A DNA stretch of 64,000 nucleotides from CANDYO01 sp049653745 (GTDB lineage: Bacteria; Pseudomonadota; Alphaproteobacteria; Rickettsiales; CANDYO01). This document shows, in pieces, positions 1-7,925 of the stretch. Position 1 is the first letter of the stretch. Each line of letters begins with the position of its first letter. The notes beneath the pieces are model-generated. The model was not told the origin of the DNA, made no database searches, and saw only the letters and a program-made list of their open reading frames with translations. The position numbers and the translations under genes were made by a program. The stretch covers positions 1-64,000 of the forward strand of contig JBASGW010000079.1 of NCBI GenBank assembly GCA_049653745.1, read 5' to 3'.

Positions 1-1
1 G

Positions 2-1276
2 ATGGATACAATACTTGATTTGGGCAAACAAAATTATAAAATTCAAGCTTTTTACCTAGACGAAGGCAAAGATGCTTTAATTGAGTTATTATATATGCAG
101 TTCTCTGTAAAATATTTGAAAATTAATATTATTTATAAATCAACTAAATATGCTAAATATGGAAATTTTATATTTTCTCCTGAAAATAACGAGAGCAGCT
201 CACTTACAGTAAAAATTTATAAAAATAATCAAGGATATAGGTTAATTAAAACAGAAATTGGGCAAAAAATTATCACCGAAACCCACTCAGAATTAGGTAA
301 ACGAAGTCTTTTAGAGGCTCAATTAGAGAGTAATGAAGCTAAAAAGGCAAAAACAATGGATCAAGCTCTACAACTATCTGGAGATGAAGCTAATTCCGAA
401 TTAGATGAACTTAATTCTTCAGGAAATTTGCTAAGATCTAACTTAATAGGATCTTTTCCAATGCAAATTCCAACTTCTCTTCAAACTCCTCTTAATCAAC
501 TCACTGGTTCTAATTTTATTCAAAATGATCAAAAGCTGAGCATTCTTATGCCTTGTATAAATTTTCTAGGCACAAAAGAAAAAGCTCATGATTCATCATC
601 TAGCCAAGATTTTTCTAGTGGATCTCCAATAAATAAGATAGCCATTGGCGCTTTTGCTGTTAAAGAAACGCTTGAATCACTGCCTGTTGTTACTAGCTTC
701 TTAAATATATATGATATTGATACATCTTGGATACGCGGCTCTGGCATTGATGTTTATGCTCATTTTTTAGCATCATATGCAGGTTCTTTAATATTACTTG
801 GCGAGATTGATCCAGCTAAAGCTATTTTTTCTAACACCTTATATCAAGCAAAACAAGAAATAAGGGAGGATTTGTACAAAAATTATCAGCAAGCTGAAGA
901 TAAATCTATTGATAATCCTATAGAATTTATAGATAAATGTGGTAGTTATATAATGGATCAGACACTTGTAAGCTTTGCCAATTCAAACTTAGATTTTTTA
1001 GCTATGGCTTCCTCAGCGCAAAATGGAGCAATAGCTGGAATTGAATGTTACAACTTATATAATAGCCAACCTCTAACAAACAATGACGACTCTAATTTAA
1101 GTCAGGTTGCTAAGCTTCTTGTATACCCTACTATGATTCTTTCTTCATTTGACTCTATGGATTTTTCAACTAATTTCAATGCCATGGAATCATACAAGCA
1201 AGGAATATCAACTTTATCATCAATAGTAATGGCTGATCAATTAGTGGGGGTGTTATCGCATATAATTGAAGACTAG
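2..1276 (+). CDS. Unknown protein, C-terminal part of a probable ankyrin-type effector (5' end uncertain)
   Basis: I do not recognise a named family. The frame is open from the window edge, and the ATG at base 2 may be an internal methionine, so the true N-terminus may lie outside the window. The visible 424 residues contain no ankyrin repeat. They do resemble the part of the large ankyrin protein at 37062-39893 that follows its repeats: residues about 30-115 here match residues about 556-650 there, sharing patterns such as K-x-L-x-x-x-I-x-Y, a KIY block, a GxxLI block and an S-x-x-KR-x-LE block. The last 200 residues are helical, with a TPR-like stretch (SLILLGEIDPAKAIF). The likely explanation is a paralogous repeat protein cut by the window start. 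Convergent with tadA. Function unknown. Confidence 0.6.
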   Translation: MDTILDLGKQNYKIQAFYLDEGKDALIELLYMQFSVKYLKINIIYKSTKYAKYGNFIFSPENNESSSLTVKIYKNNQGYRLIKTEIGQKIITETHSELGKRSLLEAQLESNEAKKAKTMDQALQLSGDEANSELDELNSSGNLLRSNLIGSFPMQIPTSLQTPLNQLTGSNFIQNDQKLSILMPCINFLGTKEKAHDSSSSQDFSSGSPINKIAIGAFAVKETLESLPVVTSFLNIYDIDTSWIRGSGIDVYAHFLASYAGSLILLGEIDPAKAIFSNTLYQAKQEIREDLYKNYQQAEDKSIDNPIEFIDKCGSYIMDQTLVSFANSNLDFLAMASSAQNGAIAGIECYNLYNSQPLTNNDDSNLSQVAKLLVYPTMILSSFDSMDFSTNFNAMESYKQGISTLSSIVMADQLVGVLSHIIED

Positions 1277-1353
1277 GGTCTTATAATAAGAACTCTACTC
1301 TCTTTAAGACTTTTATTTAACAGCCCATCGCTATATTTAAGCGTATTATAATT

Positions 1354-1788
1354 TTATTTTCTTTTACTATTAAAAAACTCATCTAATAATGACTTACATT
1401 CTTGCTCGCTTATACCGCCATAAATTTCAGGATAATGATTTGCTGCAGATAAGTTTAAAGCGGACGAAAGATCATAAGCGCCAAAATAAATTCTTCTTAT
1501 TTTAGAATAAATTATAGCTTGAAAGCACATAGCACATGGTTGCAATGTAATGTATAAATCTAAACCAGATAATGTTTTGCTTTGCTTTGCTTTACAAGCA
1601 GCTTCAATCACCAGCATTTCAGCATGAGCCAAAGGGCTTTTATTCTTCTCTACTAAATTATGGGCTTTAGCAATAATTGCATTATTTTCAGGATCAACAA
1701 TAACAGCACCAACAGGCACCTCATCCAAAGTTAAAGCTAACTTTGCCATTACAATAGCATGATTCATATTTTTATTTGTAAACATCAA
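1354..1788 (-). CDS. tadA: tRNA-specific adenosine deaminase TadA
   Basis: TadA deaminates adenosine 34 to inosine in the tRNA-Arg(ACG) wobble position. The 144-residue protein has the expected length and the zinc/catalytic motifs of the cytidine-deaminase-like fold: H55-A-E57 (zinc ligand and proton-shuttling glutamate) and P84-C85-A-M-C88 (two cysteine ligands), preceded by the PVGAVIV block. Its ATG overlaps the stop of the upstream cation transporter gene by four bases (ATGA), so the two are co-transcribed and probably translationally coupled. Either of the first two methionines could be the start. A guanine or free-nucleoside deaminase is less likely, given the length and the PCAMC context. 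Confidence 0.93.
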   Translation of the reverse strand: MMFTNKNMNHAIVMAKLALTLDEVPVGAVIVDPENNAIIAKAHNLVEKNKSPLAHAEMLVIEAACKAKQSKTLSGLDLYITLQPCAMCFQAIIYSKIRRIYFGAYDLSSALNLSAANHYPEIYGGISEQECKSLLDEFFNSKRK

Positions 1789-2762
1789 TCTATATATGAA
1801 ATTTCTTCTTCAACACCATGTGGGTCTTGATGAATAATTATCTCAGCATTTGGAATTTTCTTTAAAATTTCATTCTCTAACTCTGTTATAATTTGGTGAG
1901 ATTGTTTTAAAATCATATTAGCATCTAATTCTAGATGAAACTGAATAAACGGCTTCATTCCTGCATATCTAGTTTTAAGATCATGAAACCCTAATATTCC
2001 TTTATGAGATTTGATAATATCAATAATAATCTGCTTCTCTTCTTCAGCCATCTCATGATCCATTAAGTTCTTAAATGCTTTTTTTAATAATGTTATGGCT
2101 GTAAAAACAATGTATAAAGCAATTAATATGGCAGTAATGCTATCAAACATAGGAACCTGCCAAAATGTAGCAATAGTAATGCCTGCAATTGCAGCTATTC
2201 CTGAAAGAAAATCGACAAAATAATGAAGAGAGTCTGCTTGAATAACATTTGATTTAGCCCTACTCATTACATAGCGTTGGAAACAAACAATTCCTAGCGT
2301 CATAATTGTTGAAAACACAAGAACTGCAATTGCAAATTTCCCAGAATTGATCAAATTATTACTAGGCTCAAAAAACCTTTGAATAGATGCGCCTATTAGC
2401 CATAATCCCGAAGCTCCAAAAAAAACGGCTTGTAGGAATACAGCAATATCTTCTATTTTACCATGGCCAAAGCGATGACTACGATCAGCGGGCTGTAATG
2501 AATAATGAACAGCCATTAAATTCATTATAGAAACACAAATATCTAATGATGAATCTAATAAGCTGGCTAATACCGTTACTGAATCTGTTACAAACCAAGC
2601 TATAATCTTGGAAATAATTATTACAAAAACCCCTAGAACTGTAACATAAGTAGATAGTTTTATTAATTTATTATTATCTGCGGCTTCTTTTGTTGTTGAA
2701 GAAGATTGATTATACATAAATACCGATAATCCGTAATTATTATTAAGTGATGATAATCTCAT
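1785..2762 (-). CDS. fieF: Cation diffusion facilitator, FieF-like divalent metal exporter
   Basis: An inner-membrane proton-coupled exporter of divalent metals (Fe/Zn family). The transport site is visible as D70/D74 in helix 2 (LLDSSLD) and H180/D184 in helix 5 (SLHYFVD), the DD-HD set of FieF. The SLQPAD-x-x-HRFGHGK block after helix 2 and a C-terminal cytoplasmic domain with several histidines are also FieF-like. The protein is about 25 residues longer at the N-terminus than E. coli FieF, so translation may begin at Met16 (base 2717). Four-base overlap with tadA downstream. Which metal it exports cannot be read from the sequence. Confidence 0.88.
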   Translation of the reverse strand: MRLSSLNNNYGLSVFMYNQSSSTTKEAADNNKLIKLSTYVTVLGVFVIIISKIIAWFVTDSVTVLASLLDSSLDICVSIMNLMAVHYSLQPADRSHRFGHGKIEDIAVFLQAVFFGASGLWLIGASIQRFFEPSNNLINSGKFAIAVLVFSTIMTLGIVCFQRYVMSRAKSNVIQADSLHYFVDFLSGIAAIAGITIATFWQVPMFDSITAILIALYIVFTAITLLKKAFKNLMDHEMAEEEKQIIIDIIKSHKGILGFHDLKTRYAGMKPFIQFHLELDANMILKQSHQIITELENEILKKIPNAEIIIHQDPHGVEEEISYID

Positions 2763-2789
2763 TTCGTATTTTCTTTTACAATCATTTTA

Positions 2790-2818
2790 TTGCAAAATTC
2801 AAAAAAAACTGTTATAAA
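2790..2818 (+). promoter_or_regulatory. Probable sigma-70-type promoter of the 17-kDa antigen gene
   Basis: TTGCAA at 2790-2795 and TATAAA at 2813-2818 are separated by 17 bases, and the -10 box lies 37 bases before the ATG at 2856. The two elements and their spacing fit the housekeeping promoter consensus. In DNA this AT-rich a -10 match alone means little; the spacing and the -35 box carry the call. Confidence 0.55.
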
Positions 2819-2855
2819 TACTCATTAGTTAACTTTATAATTAGAGTTTTTAATT

Positions 2856-3326
2856 ATGCGTATTATTTCAATACTTCTTGCACTGAGTCTAATTCTTGCT
2901 AATTGCGCTGGCGATCCTAACCAAAAACAAAATATTGGAACCGTTGCTGGTGGAGCAACTGGAGCTTTATTAGGATCACTATTTGGCGAAGGTACTGGAA
3001 AAATGGTGGCGATTGGAGCAGGAGCAGTGATTGGCGCCTTTGCTGGCAACCAAATCGGAGCATCTATGGACAAAACTGACGCATTAAAAGCTGAAAGTAG
3101 CGCACAACAAGGATTGGAGTCAGCCCCTTCTGGAAAAACCACAGCTTGGAAAAATCCTGATACTGGAAATTCTGGAAATTTCACTCCACATAAAGCTTAC
3201 AAAACTGAAAATGGTTATTGCAGAGAATTTACACAAAATGTAACAGTCGCTGGAAAAACTCAAAATGCTTATGGAACCGCTTGCCGTCAACCAGATGGAA
3301 CTTGGAAAATTGTTCAAGAACAATAA
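2856..3326 (+). CDS. 17-kDa surface antigen-like outer-membrane lipoprotein
   Basis: A lipoprotein with a hydrophobic signal and a lipobox ending LANC (Cys17 would be acylated). A glycine-zipper segment follows (about 28-70, GGATGALLGSLFG and GAGAVIGAFAGNQIGA). The C-terminal domain matches the rickettsial 17-kDa genus antigen closely in motif order: APSG, W-x-NPD-x-GN-x-G, TP-x-K-x-Y, YCREFTQ and ACRQPDG-x-W. Length (156) is also typical. The family sits in the outer membrane; its exact role is not established. This gene is the strongest taxonomic marker in the window and points to Rickettsiales. It has its own promoter and is followed 18 bases later by fabI. Confidence 0.93.
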   Translation: MRIISILLALSLILANCAGDPNQKQNIGTVAGGATGALLGSLFGEGTGKMVAIGAGAVIGAFAGNQIGASMDKTDALKAESSAQQGLESAPSGKTTAWKNPDTGNSGNFTPHKAYKTENGYCREFTQNVTVAGKTQNAYGTACRQPDGTWKIVQEQ

Positions 3327-3344
3327 TAAATAGAGGAATTTAAA

Positions 3345-4187
3345 ATGAATTTAGATAGCGAAGCTCTTGGCAACCTTCCTCAAGGATCATTATTAAAAGG
3401 CAAAAAAGGCCTGATTATGGGCCTTGCGAATGACAAATCTATAGCTTGGGGAATTGCAGCAGCTTGCGCCCTTCAAGGAGCAGAACTTGCAATTTCTTAT
3501 CAAGGAGAAATCATGCAAAAACGCGCAGCTCCTTTAGCTGAATCATTAGGTAGCTCACTACTTCTTTCATGTGATGTTTCAGACGAAAAAAGCATAGAAG
3601 AACTCTTCACCGAAATTAAAAACAAATGGGGAAAGCTTGATTTTCTAGTTCATGCAGTTGCATTTTCAGACAAAAATGAACTTAAAGGAAAATATTGCGA
3701 AACAAGCTTAGATAATTTTTTAAATACCATGAATATTTCATGCTACTCTTTCACTAAGTTAGCTAAGTTAGCTGCAGATTTAATGCAAGATGGTGGCTCA
3801 CTGCTTACTTTGTCTTATTATGGGGCCGAAAAATTTATTCCTCATTACAACGCAATGGGTATTGCAAAAGCTGCATTAGAAGCCAGCGTAAAATATTTAG
3901 CTAATGATTTAGGGCCTAACAATATAAGAGTTAACGCTATCTCTGCAGGACCAATCAAAACTCTAGCTGCCTCAGGAATTGGTGATTTTAGATATATCTT
4001 AAAATGGAATGAATATAATTCTCCTCTAAGAAGAAACACCACTATATGGGACGTAGGGAAAGCTTCAATCGCTTTATTATCTGAATTAGGAAGTGGCATA
4101 ACTGGTGAATTACTTCATGTGGATTCTGGCTATCATACAGTGGGAATGAAACAAACTAGTGCACCGGATATATCTACGGTAAGTTAA
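3345..4187 (+). CDS. fabI: Enoyl-[acyl-carrier-protein] reductase (NADH) FabI
   Basis: Catalyses the last reductive step of each fatty-acid elongation cycle. A short-chain dehydrogenase fold with the FabI-specific nucleotide signature GLANDKSIAWGIA (residues about 26-38). The active site shows Y158/Y159, Y168 and K175 in SYYGAEKFIPHYNAMGIAK, the Tyr-x6-Lys spacing of FabI. At 280 residues it is slightly longer than usual, with a short N-terminal extension. A good ribosome site (AGAGGAA) precedes the ATG. trmJ follows after three bases. A second, flavin-type enoyl reductase candidate (FabK-like) is encoded at 32319-33317. Confidence 0.94.
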   Translation: MNLDSEALGNLPQGSLLKGKKGLIMGLANDKSIAWGIAAACALQGAELAISYQGEIMQKRAAPLAESLGSSLLLSCDVSDEKSIEELFTEIKNKWGKLDFLVHAVAFSDKNELKGKYCETSLDNFLNTMNISCYSFTKLAKLAADLMQDGGSLLTLSYYGAEKFIPHYNAMGIAKAALEASVKYLANDLGPNNIRVNAISAGPIKTLAASGIGDFRYILKWNEYNSPLRRNTTIWDVGKASIALLSELGSGITGELLHVDSGYHTVGMKQTSAPDISTVS

Positions 4188-4190
4188 GTT

Positions 4191-4910
4191 TTGCTTGATA
4201 ATTTTTATATTATTCTTGCTAGGCCGCAATTAAGCAACAATATTGGCTCTGTGGCCAGATCGATGCTTAATTTTTCTTGTCATAATCTGCGCCTTGTTTC
4301 TCCAAAAGAAGATTGGAATAATGACAATGCTCAAGCGATAGCAACTGGAGCGGCTTCAATATTGGATAAAGCTCAAATCTTCTCAAGCGTAAATGAAGCT
4401 GCAGCCGATCTAGATTTTTTACTTGCCCTAACTACCAGAAATAGATTTATCAATAAGCCCTTCATTAATCTTAAAGAGATTAATTCAGTTATAGATAGTA
4501 ACGAAAAAAGTAGAAAAATTGGATTACTCTTTGGCCCTGAAAATTCAGGACTATCTAATGAAGACCTTGTTTTAACGCATAAACTCTTTTTTATTCCAAC
4601 TAATCATGAATTCTCTTCTTTAAATTTATCCCATGCCGTAACCGCAACTCTTTATCAATTATTTGATAATATCCTTCCAACATCTTCTAACTCACAATCT
4701 TCTCTTGTTGCAAAAAGAATAGAGTTAGATCATTTTTTTGATCATCTTCAAAAAGAATTAGAACAAACAAACTTCTTTCAAGTTGCTAATAAAAAAGCAA
4801 GCATGCTGCGTAATATTAAAAATATTTTTAGTAGAATTGATTGCTTAACCAGCCAAGAGATAAGAACTCTTAGAGGTATAATTACCTCACTTGGTAATAA
4901 AAATGATTAA
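4191..4910 (+). CDS. trmJ: tRNA/rRNA 2'-O-methyltransferase of the SpoU family, TrmJ-like
   Basis: A SAM-dependent ribose methyltransferase of the knotted SPOUT class. TrmJ methylates position 32 of several tRNAs. The three SpoU motifs are present: an N-terminal RPQLSNNIGSVARSM block with the catalytic arginine region, LLFGPENSGLSNED in the middle and SSLNLSHAVTATLYQ near residue 145, followed by the C-terminal helical extension typical of TrmJ (239 residues). The start is TTG: no in-frame ATG lies before the conserved N-terminal block, and the gene begins three bases after the fabI stop, suggesting co-translation. TrmH-type specificity cannot be fully excluded. Confidence 0.85.
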   Translation: MLDNFYIILARPQLSNNIGSVARSMLNFSCHNLRLVSPKEDWNNDNAQAIATGAASILDKAQIFSSVNEAAADLDFLLALTTRNRFINKPFINLKEINSVIDSNEKSRKIGLLFGPENSGLSNEDLVLTHKLFFIPTNHEFSSLNLSHAVTATLYQLFDNILPTSSNSQSSLVAKRIELDHFFDHLQKELEQTNFFQVANKKASMLRNIKNIFSRIDCLTSQEIRTLRGIITSLGNKND

Positions 4911-5004
4911 GGCCATATAAAATAAGGGTCATTAATATTTTGTTAACTTTATTACAGTAAATTAGTTAAACTAGTGCTAGTTTTAGAGTTATACTTAAAG
5001 GGTT

Positions 5005-6321
5005 ATGATAAATTCGAATCAGAGTAAAAATATTATTGCGAAGTTAATTCTAACTTCCTTTTTGCTACAAAGCTGTTCAAGTTATGACCCAATCAGCAAA
5101 AAAGCTAAACCAGTTAACGCCACTGCAAACCGTAGGTCTCCAGAAGATAATATTCCAATTGTCACTCCTAATGAAACAGAAAAAACATCATTTAATCCTA
5201 TAGTTAGTAAACCAAAAATCCAAGATTTTAGTGAAACTGGACAAATTTATCAAAAATATAAAGCTAATCAACCAATCACCCTTGCAGAATTTGATCAAAC
5301 AAAAAGACGTCCTCATCTAAACATTGATGAGCTAAATCAAGTTATGGATAATACAGGCCACGTAGAGAATAACAATAAATATATTCCCGTACATCCTGAT
5401 TCAAATTTAAAAGAAGTAATAAAACATAATAAAGAAAAAGCTAAGAAAAAACATCACCATACATCTTTAAAAACTGCTATTAAGCATAAGAAAGAAGTAA
5501 CTAAAGCAAAGAAAGATAAGTTAGCAACTCCAATTAAAACATCAAAATTAAATGCCAACTCTTCCTCTACAAAAACAGCAACTAATACTGCAAAAACAAC
5601 TCCCGTTGTTAAAACAACATCTACAACAAACAGCACCACTCCTAAGATGGTTGCAAATGCTACTATTGCAAAAAATTTAACAGCGGCAACAAATAGTAAC
5701 TCATCTGCGGTAACGCCCGTAACCAACAATAATAATGCAGTAAATGTAATTACTCCCACCATAAGAAGCACTGCGGCACCAATGTTAGAAAACAACTCTA
5801 TTACAACGACACAAAAAATAGATAATAATTCTCAAAAAGCTACGGATGCTATAAATAAGAATAGCCTCGATAACCAAAAAATTTCTAGCTCTGCTGCAAC
5901 AGCTACACCAATTGATATGGATAAGTTAAGTCAGGGTGACTTAGAAAAACTATTAAAAGAGAAATTAAACAAAGATCAACAAAAAGGCTTCATAAATCAA
6001 TATGATGAAACTAATCCAATTAATCAAAAACCTATTAATAACTCTGTAAAGCCTGTAGTTATAGGCACCCCCTCTACTGCAACAACTATAATTGATTCTT
6101 CTCAAAGCACTGCGGCGGCGACTAAAACAACAACAAACCCAACTCCTCCTATAACCACCACATCTTCCGTTGCTAATACCAACACATCGTCAACTCCAGC
6201 TGTCTCAAAAATTATAACCTCTTCAGGACAAACTAAATTGGGCAAAATTAATAGCGCATTAATTGAATCTTATTTTAAAATTAAAAATCATTTAACTAGC
6301 ACCCTAAGGAATGAAGATTAA
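5005..6321 (+). CDS. Thr/Asn/Ser-rich low-complexity lipoprotein, unknown function
   Basis: I do not recognise a family. The N-terminus is a signal with a lipobox-like LLQSC (Cys24), so a lipoprotein is likely. Residues about 60-130 are ordered-looking, 135-175 are lysine/histidine-rich (KKKHHH, KHKKE, KAKKDK), and about 175-300 and 350-410 are long tracts of Thr, Asn, Ser and Ala with almost no aromatic residues. The C-terminus (SALIESYFKIKNHLTSTLRNED) looks structured. This composition resembles surface-exposed linkers or periplasm-spanning proteins. The ATG has an AAAGGG ribosome site nearby. The stop overlaps the stop of a small convergent gene. Confidence 0.75.
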   Translation: MINSNQSKNIIAKLILTSFLLQSCSSYDPISKKAKPVNATANRRSPEDNIPIVTPNETEKTSFNPIVSKPKIQDFSETGQIYQKYKANQPITLAEFDQTKRRPHLNIDELNQVMDNTGHVENNNKYIPVHPDSNLKEVIKHNKEKAKKKHHHTSLKTAIKHKKEVTKAKKDKLATPIKTSKLNANSSSTKTATNTAKTTPVVKTTSTTNSTTPKMVANATIAKNLTAATNSNSSAVTPVTNNNNAVNVITPTIRSTAAPMLENNSITTTQKIDNNSQKATDAINKNSLDNQKISSSAATATPIDMDKLSQGDLEKLLKEKLNKDQQKGFINQYDETNPINQKPINNSVKPVVIGTPSTATTIIDSSQSTAAATKTTTNPTPPITTTSSVANTNTSSTPAVSKIITSSGQTKLGKINSALIESYFKIKNHLTSTLRNED

Positions 6322-6485
6322 TCTTCTGACTCTTCAACTATTTTAGATGTTTTTCTTCTAATTAAATTTTGCTTTAATGCTAAAGATAACCTATCAACTT
6401 TCTTTTTAGCAGCATTTTCATTAAATAAATCTCTTGCACTATTGTTTATAATATGGTGCTTTATTTTTTCTATATAAGCCGCCAT
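6318..6485 (-). CDS. Small Lys/Arg-rich protein (55 aa), paralogue of 7687-7866; possibly a remnant
   Basis: A frame too short for routine gene calling. It begins at an ATG lying inside the antisense of the truncated tRNA-Thr copy and runs to a TAA overlapping the lipoprotein stop. Its second half (ENAAKKKVDRLSLALKQN, then LIRRK) aligns with the small protein at 7687-7866 (K-x-LEKIALALKQNLLRRK), so the two are paralogues conserved at protein level. The first part (HHIINNSARDLF) also has a match upstream of the second copy, but there it is out of frame (HNIINYARDLLLE then TGA). The shared core argues for past selection. Whether this copy is translated is unclear. Function unknown. Confidence 0.4.
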   Translation of the reverse strand: MAAYIEKIKHHIINNSARDLFNENAAKKKVDRLSLALKQNLIRRKTSKIVEESED

Positions 6486-6513
6486 GGCTCAGTGGTAGAG
6501 CACATCATTTGGT
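6478..6513 (+). pseudogene. Truncated tRNA-Thr copy (5' half only)
   Basis: Bases 6478-6509 are identical to the first 32 bases of the intact tRNA-Thr at 7926-8000 (acceptor 5' strand, D-arm and half of the anticodon stem). The match then breaks at the anticodon loop, with an extra T and no T-arm or acceptor 3' strand. It cannot fold into a tRNA. The flanking sequence on the left is also shared with the intact copy, so this is one end of a duplicated block. Confidence 0.85.
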
Positions 6514-6544
6514 GAGAGTGAAGTGCAAAAAACTTTATTTCCAT

Positions 6545-6776
6545 TAAAGCAGTAAATTTTTTTATTCATACTTCAAATATTTTATCTGCGCCGCTTACTG
6601 CAATAGCTAAAAATGCCTATAAGCATTTAAGTGAAGGTGGAGTGTAATTTTAGGATTTTATTAATAACCAAACCGATGCGGTTATGAATTAGCATTTAAA
6701 AAATGGATTCATCTTAGGAAGAAAAATTGAAGCAGAAAATTGGCCAATCTTAATAATGAAAAAATCAAATATTTGA
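6545..6776 (+). pseudogene. prmA: Decayed C-terminal remnant of ribosomal protein L11 methyltransferase (prmA)
   Basis: One continuous frame reads through in-frame stops at 6645-6647 (TAA), 6651-6653 (TAG) and 6690-6692 (TAG). The peptide carries the PrmA-like motif IV region (SNILSAPLTAIAK, then KHLSEGGV) and a PrmA-like end (NQTDAVMN*HLKNGF, then RKIEAENWPILIMKK). The order and spacing match the last ~75 residues of PrmA. There is no N-terminal SAM-binding region; the fragment starts shortly after the broken tRNA copy. The damage is nonsense-only with no frameshift. The assignment rests on motif memory. Confidence 0.6.
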
Positions 6777-6865
6777 AGAGTTTGTAACTACTAAATAAAT
6801 AAGGTGGCGCTTAAAAAGACCACCACCTAATTTATTTCTAACGGCGAGTCTAGCAGCACAAACTA

Positions 6866-7507
6866 CTAAAGCCCATCATCATTATTAACGCTTCCACATA
6901 ATCCATCTATCATAAATTGCTCGCCAAAAGGAGTATTAGTTCCGCACGGAGAAGGAGCTCCATTTTCAACCAACACTTTAGCTTTTTCGTAATACGGAGT
7001 ATTGAGATAATAATAATCATTTATCTCTGACAAAGGAGTTCTACCATCATAACATGCTTTATTAACTTCAGCACCAGCTTCAATTAGCATTAATGCTATC
7101 TCAGCATCTGCAGCAGCATGCATTGTTGTCCAACCATAATACATCTCCGCATTTGGATTGGCACCATTTTCTAACAACTCTTTCACTGCCTCTGCTCTTC
7201 CATATTTAGCAGCATAAAATAAAGGCGTGTAAGAAGTATCTCTATATACATCAACATTGCCTTCATTTAGTTGAATATGTTCTTTGAGCTCATCCATCAG
7301 CCCCCATCCAGCTGCGTGGTGAAATGGATATTCAGCAGCAAAGTCTTCAAGTGATTCTAACTCGAGATTTGCATTAGAAATAGCCGCCTTTGCGTTATTC
7401 TCTCCTTCCTTTTCTTCATGCTCTTTTGCATCACTAATTGCATTTTCTAAAGATTGTTTTAACTGTGCTTTATACTCTTCAAGAGTTATCTTTTTATTAA
7501 CTGCCAT
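6866..7507 (-). CDS. Small ankyrin-repeat protein
   Basis: A 213-residue cytoplasmic-type protein with no signal peptide. Residues 1-50 are charged and helical (possible coiled coil, KAQLKQSLENAISDAKEHEEKE). About three ankyrin repeats follow at 60-165: FHHAAGWGLMDELKEHI, TPLFYAAKYGRAEAVKELLENGANPNA, and a repeat ending in ALMLIEAGAEVN with TPLSEIND. The C-terminal 45 residues are unique. Such proteins are protein-binding and in Rickettsiales are often secreted effectors, but nothing here shows secretion. It sits between the two tRNA-Thr/small-protein cassettes together with the prmA remnant, in a segment that has been rearranged. Confidence 0.85.
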   Translation of the reverse strand: MAVNKKITLEEYKAQLKQSLENAISDAKEHEEKEGENNAKAAISNANLELESLEDFAAEYPFHHAAGWGLMDELKEHIQLNEGNVDVYRDTSYTPLFYAAKYGRAEAVKELLENGANPNAEMYYGWTTMHAAADAEIALMLIEAGAEVNKACYDGRTPLSEINDYYYLNTPYYEKAKVLVENGAPSPCGTNTPFGEQFMIDGLCGSVNNDDGL

Positions 7508-7686
7508 AATTATACCACCATGTACTAATTGTTTATATTAATTGTCAATATCTTATCGGTTAATATATTAACACAAATTAACCACCAGTGCAATATATTT
7601 TTTATTATTACTTTATTATTTAAACAATAATTACTCACATACTACAAGCTAGACTTGCATCATCCCCCTCAAGACAAAGGCCTAAG

Positions 7687-7866
7687 CTACTTTAAACCAT
7701 TAGCAGTAATTGGCACATCCTCAGTGCTGGCGATCACACTAGCCTTTGCAGATTTTGCCTTACGACGCAAAAGATTTTGTTTTAAAGCTAGTGCAATCTT
7801 TTCAAGGTTTTTCTTTGCTACAGGTTTTGTTTCTACTTTATTTTCTTTTTTTATGTTTTTATTCAT
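7687..7866 (-). CDS. Small Lys/Arg-rich protein (59 aa) with LALKQNLLRRK motif
   Basis: A 59-residue frame starting ATG (7866) and ending TAG. The protein is strongly basic at its N-terminus (MNKNIKKENK), followed by a helical core LEKIALALKQNLLRRKAK and a short tail ending NGLK. The core is shared with the paralogue at 6318-6485, and the reading frame is conserved between the two copies, which supports real coding. It lies head to head with tRNA-Thr (60 bases apart). Small proteins with an L-R/K-x-N-L-x-R-R-K core occur in alphaproteobacteria, to my recollection without an assigned function. Nucleic-acid binding is only a guess from the charge. Confidence 0.55.
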   Translation of the reverse strand: MNKNIKKENKVETKPVAKKNLEKIALALKQNLLRRKAKSAKASVIASTEDVPITANGLK

Positions 7867-7925
7867 TCTAGTAATAAATCTCTTGCGTAATTAATAATAT
7901 TATGGCACCTTATTGTCTCAATTTA

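Noticed and set aside
2825..3323. Minus-strand open frames opposite the 17-kDa antigen gene
   Set aside because: They mirror a well-supported gene and have odd composition (Pro/Ala/Ile-rich).
5454..5795. Hydrophobic minus-strand frame inside the Thr/Asn-rich lipoprotein gene
   Set aside because: The Val/Ala/Leu-rich sequence is the mirror of Thr/Asn-rich codons; no ribosome site or family.
7655..7894. Plus-strand frame of 79 codons (MHHPPQDKGLSYF...)
   Set aside because: It is antisense to the small basic protein at 7687-7866, whose paralogue supports the minus strand.
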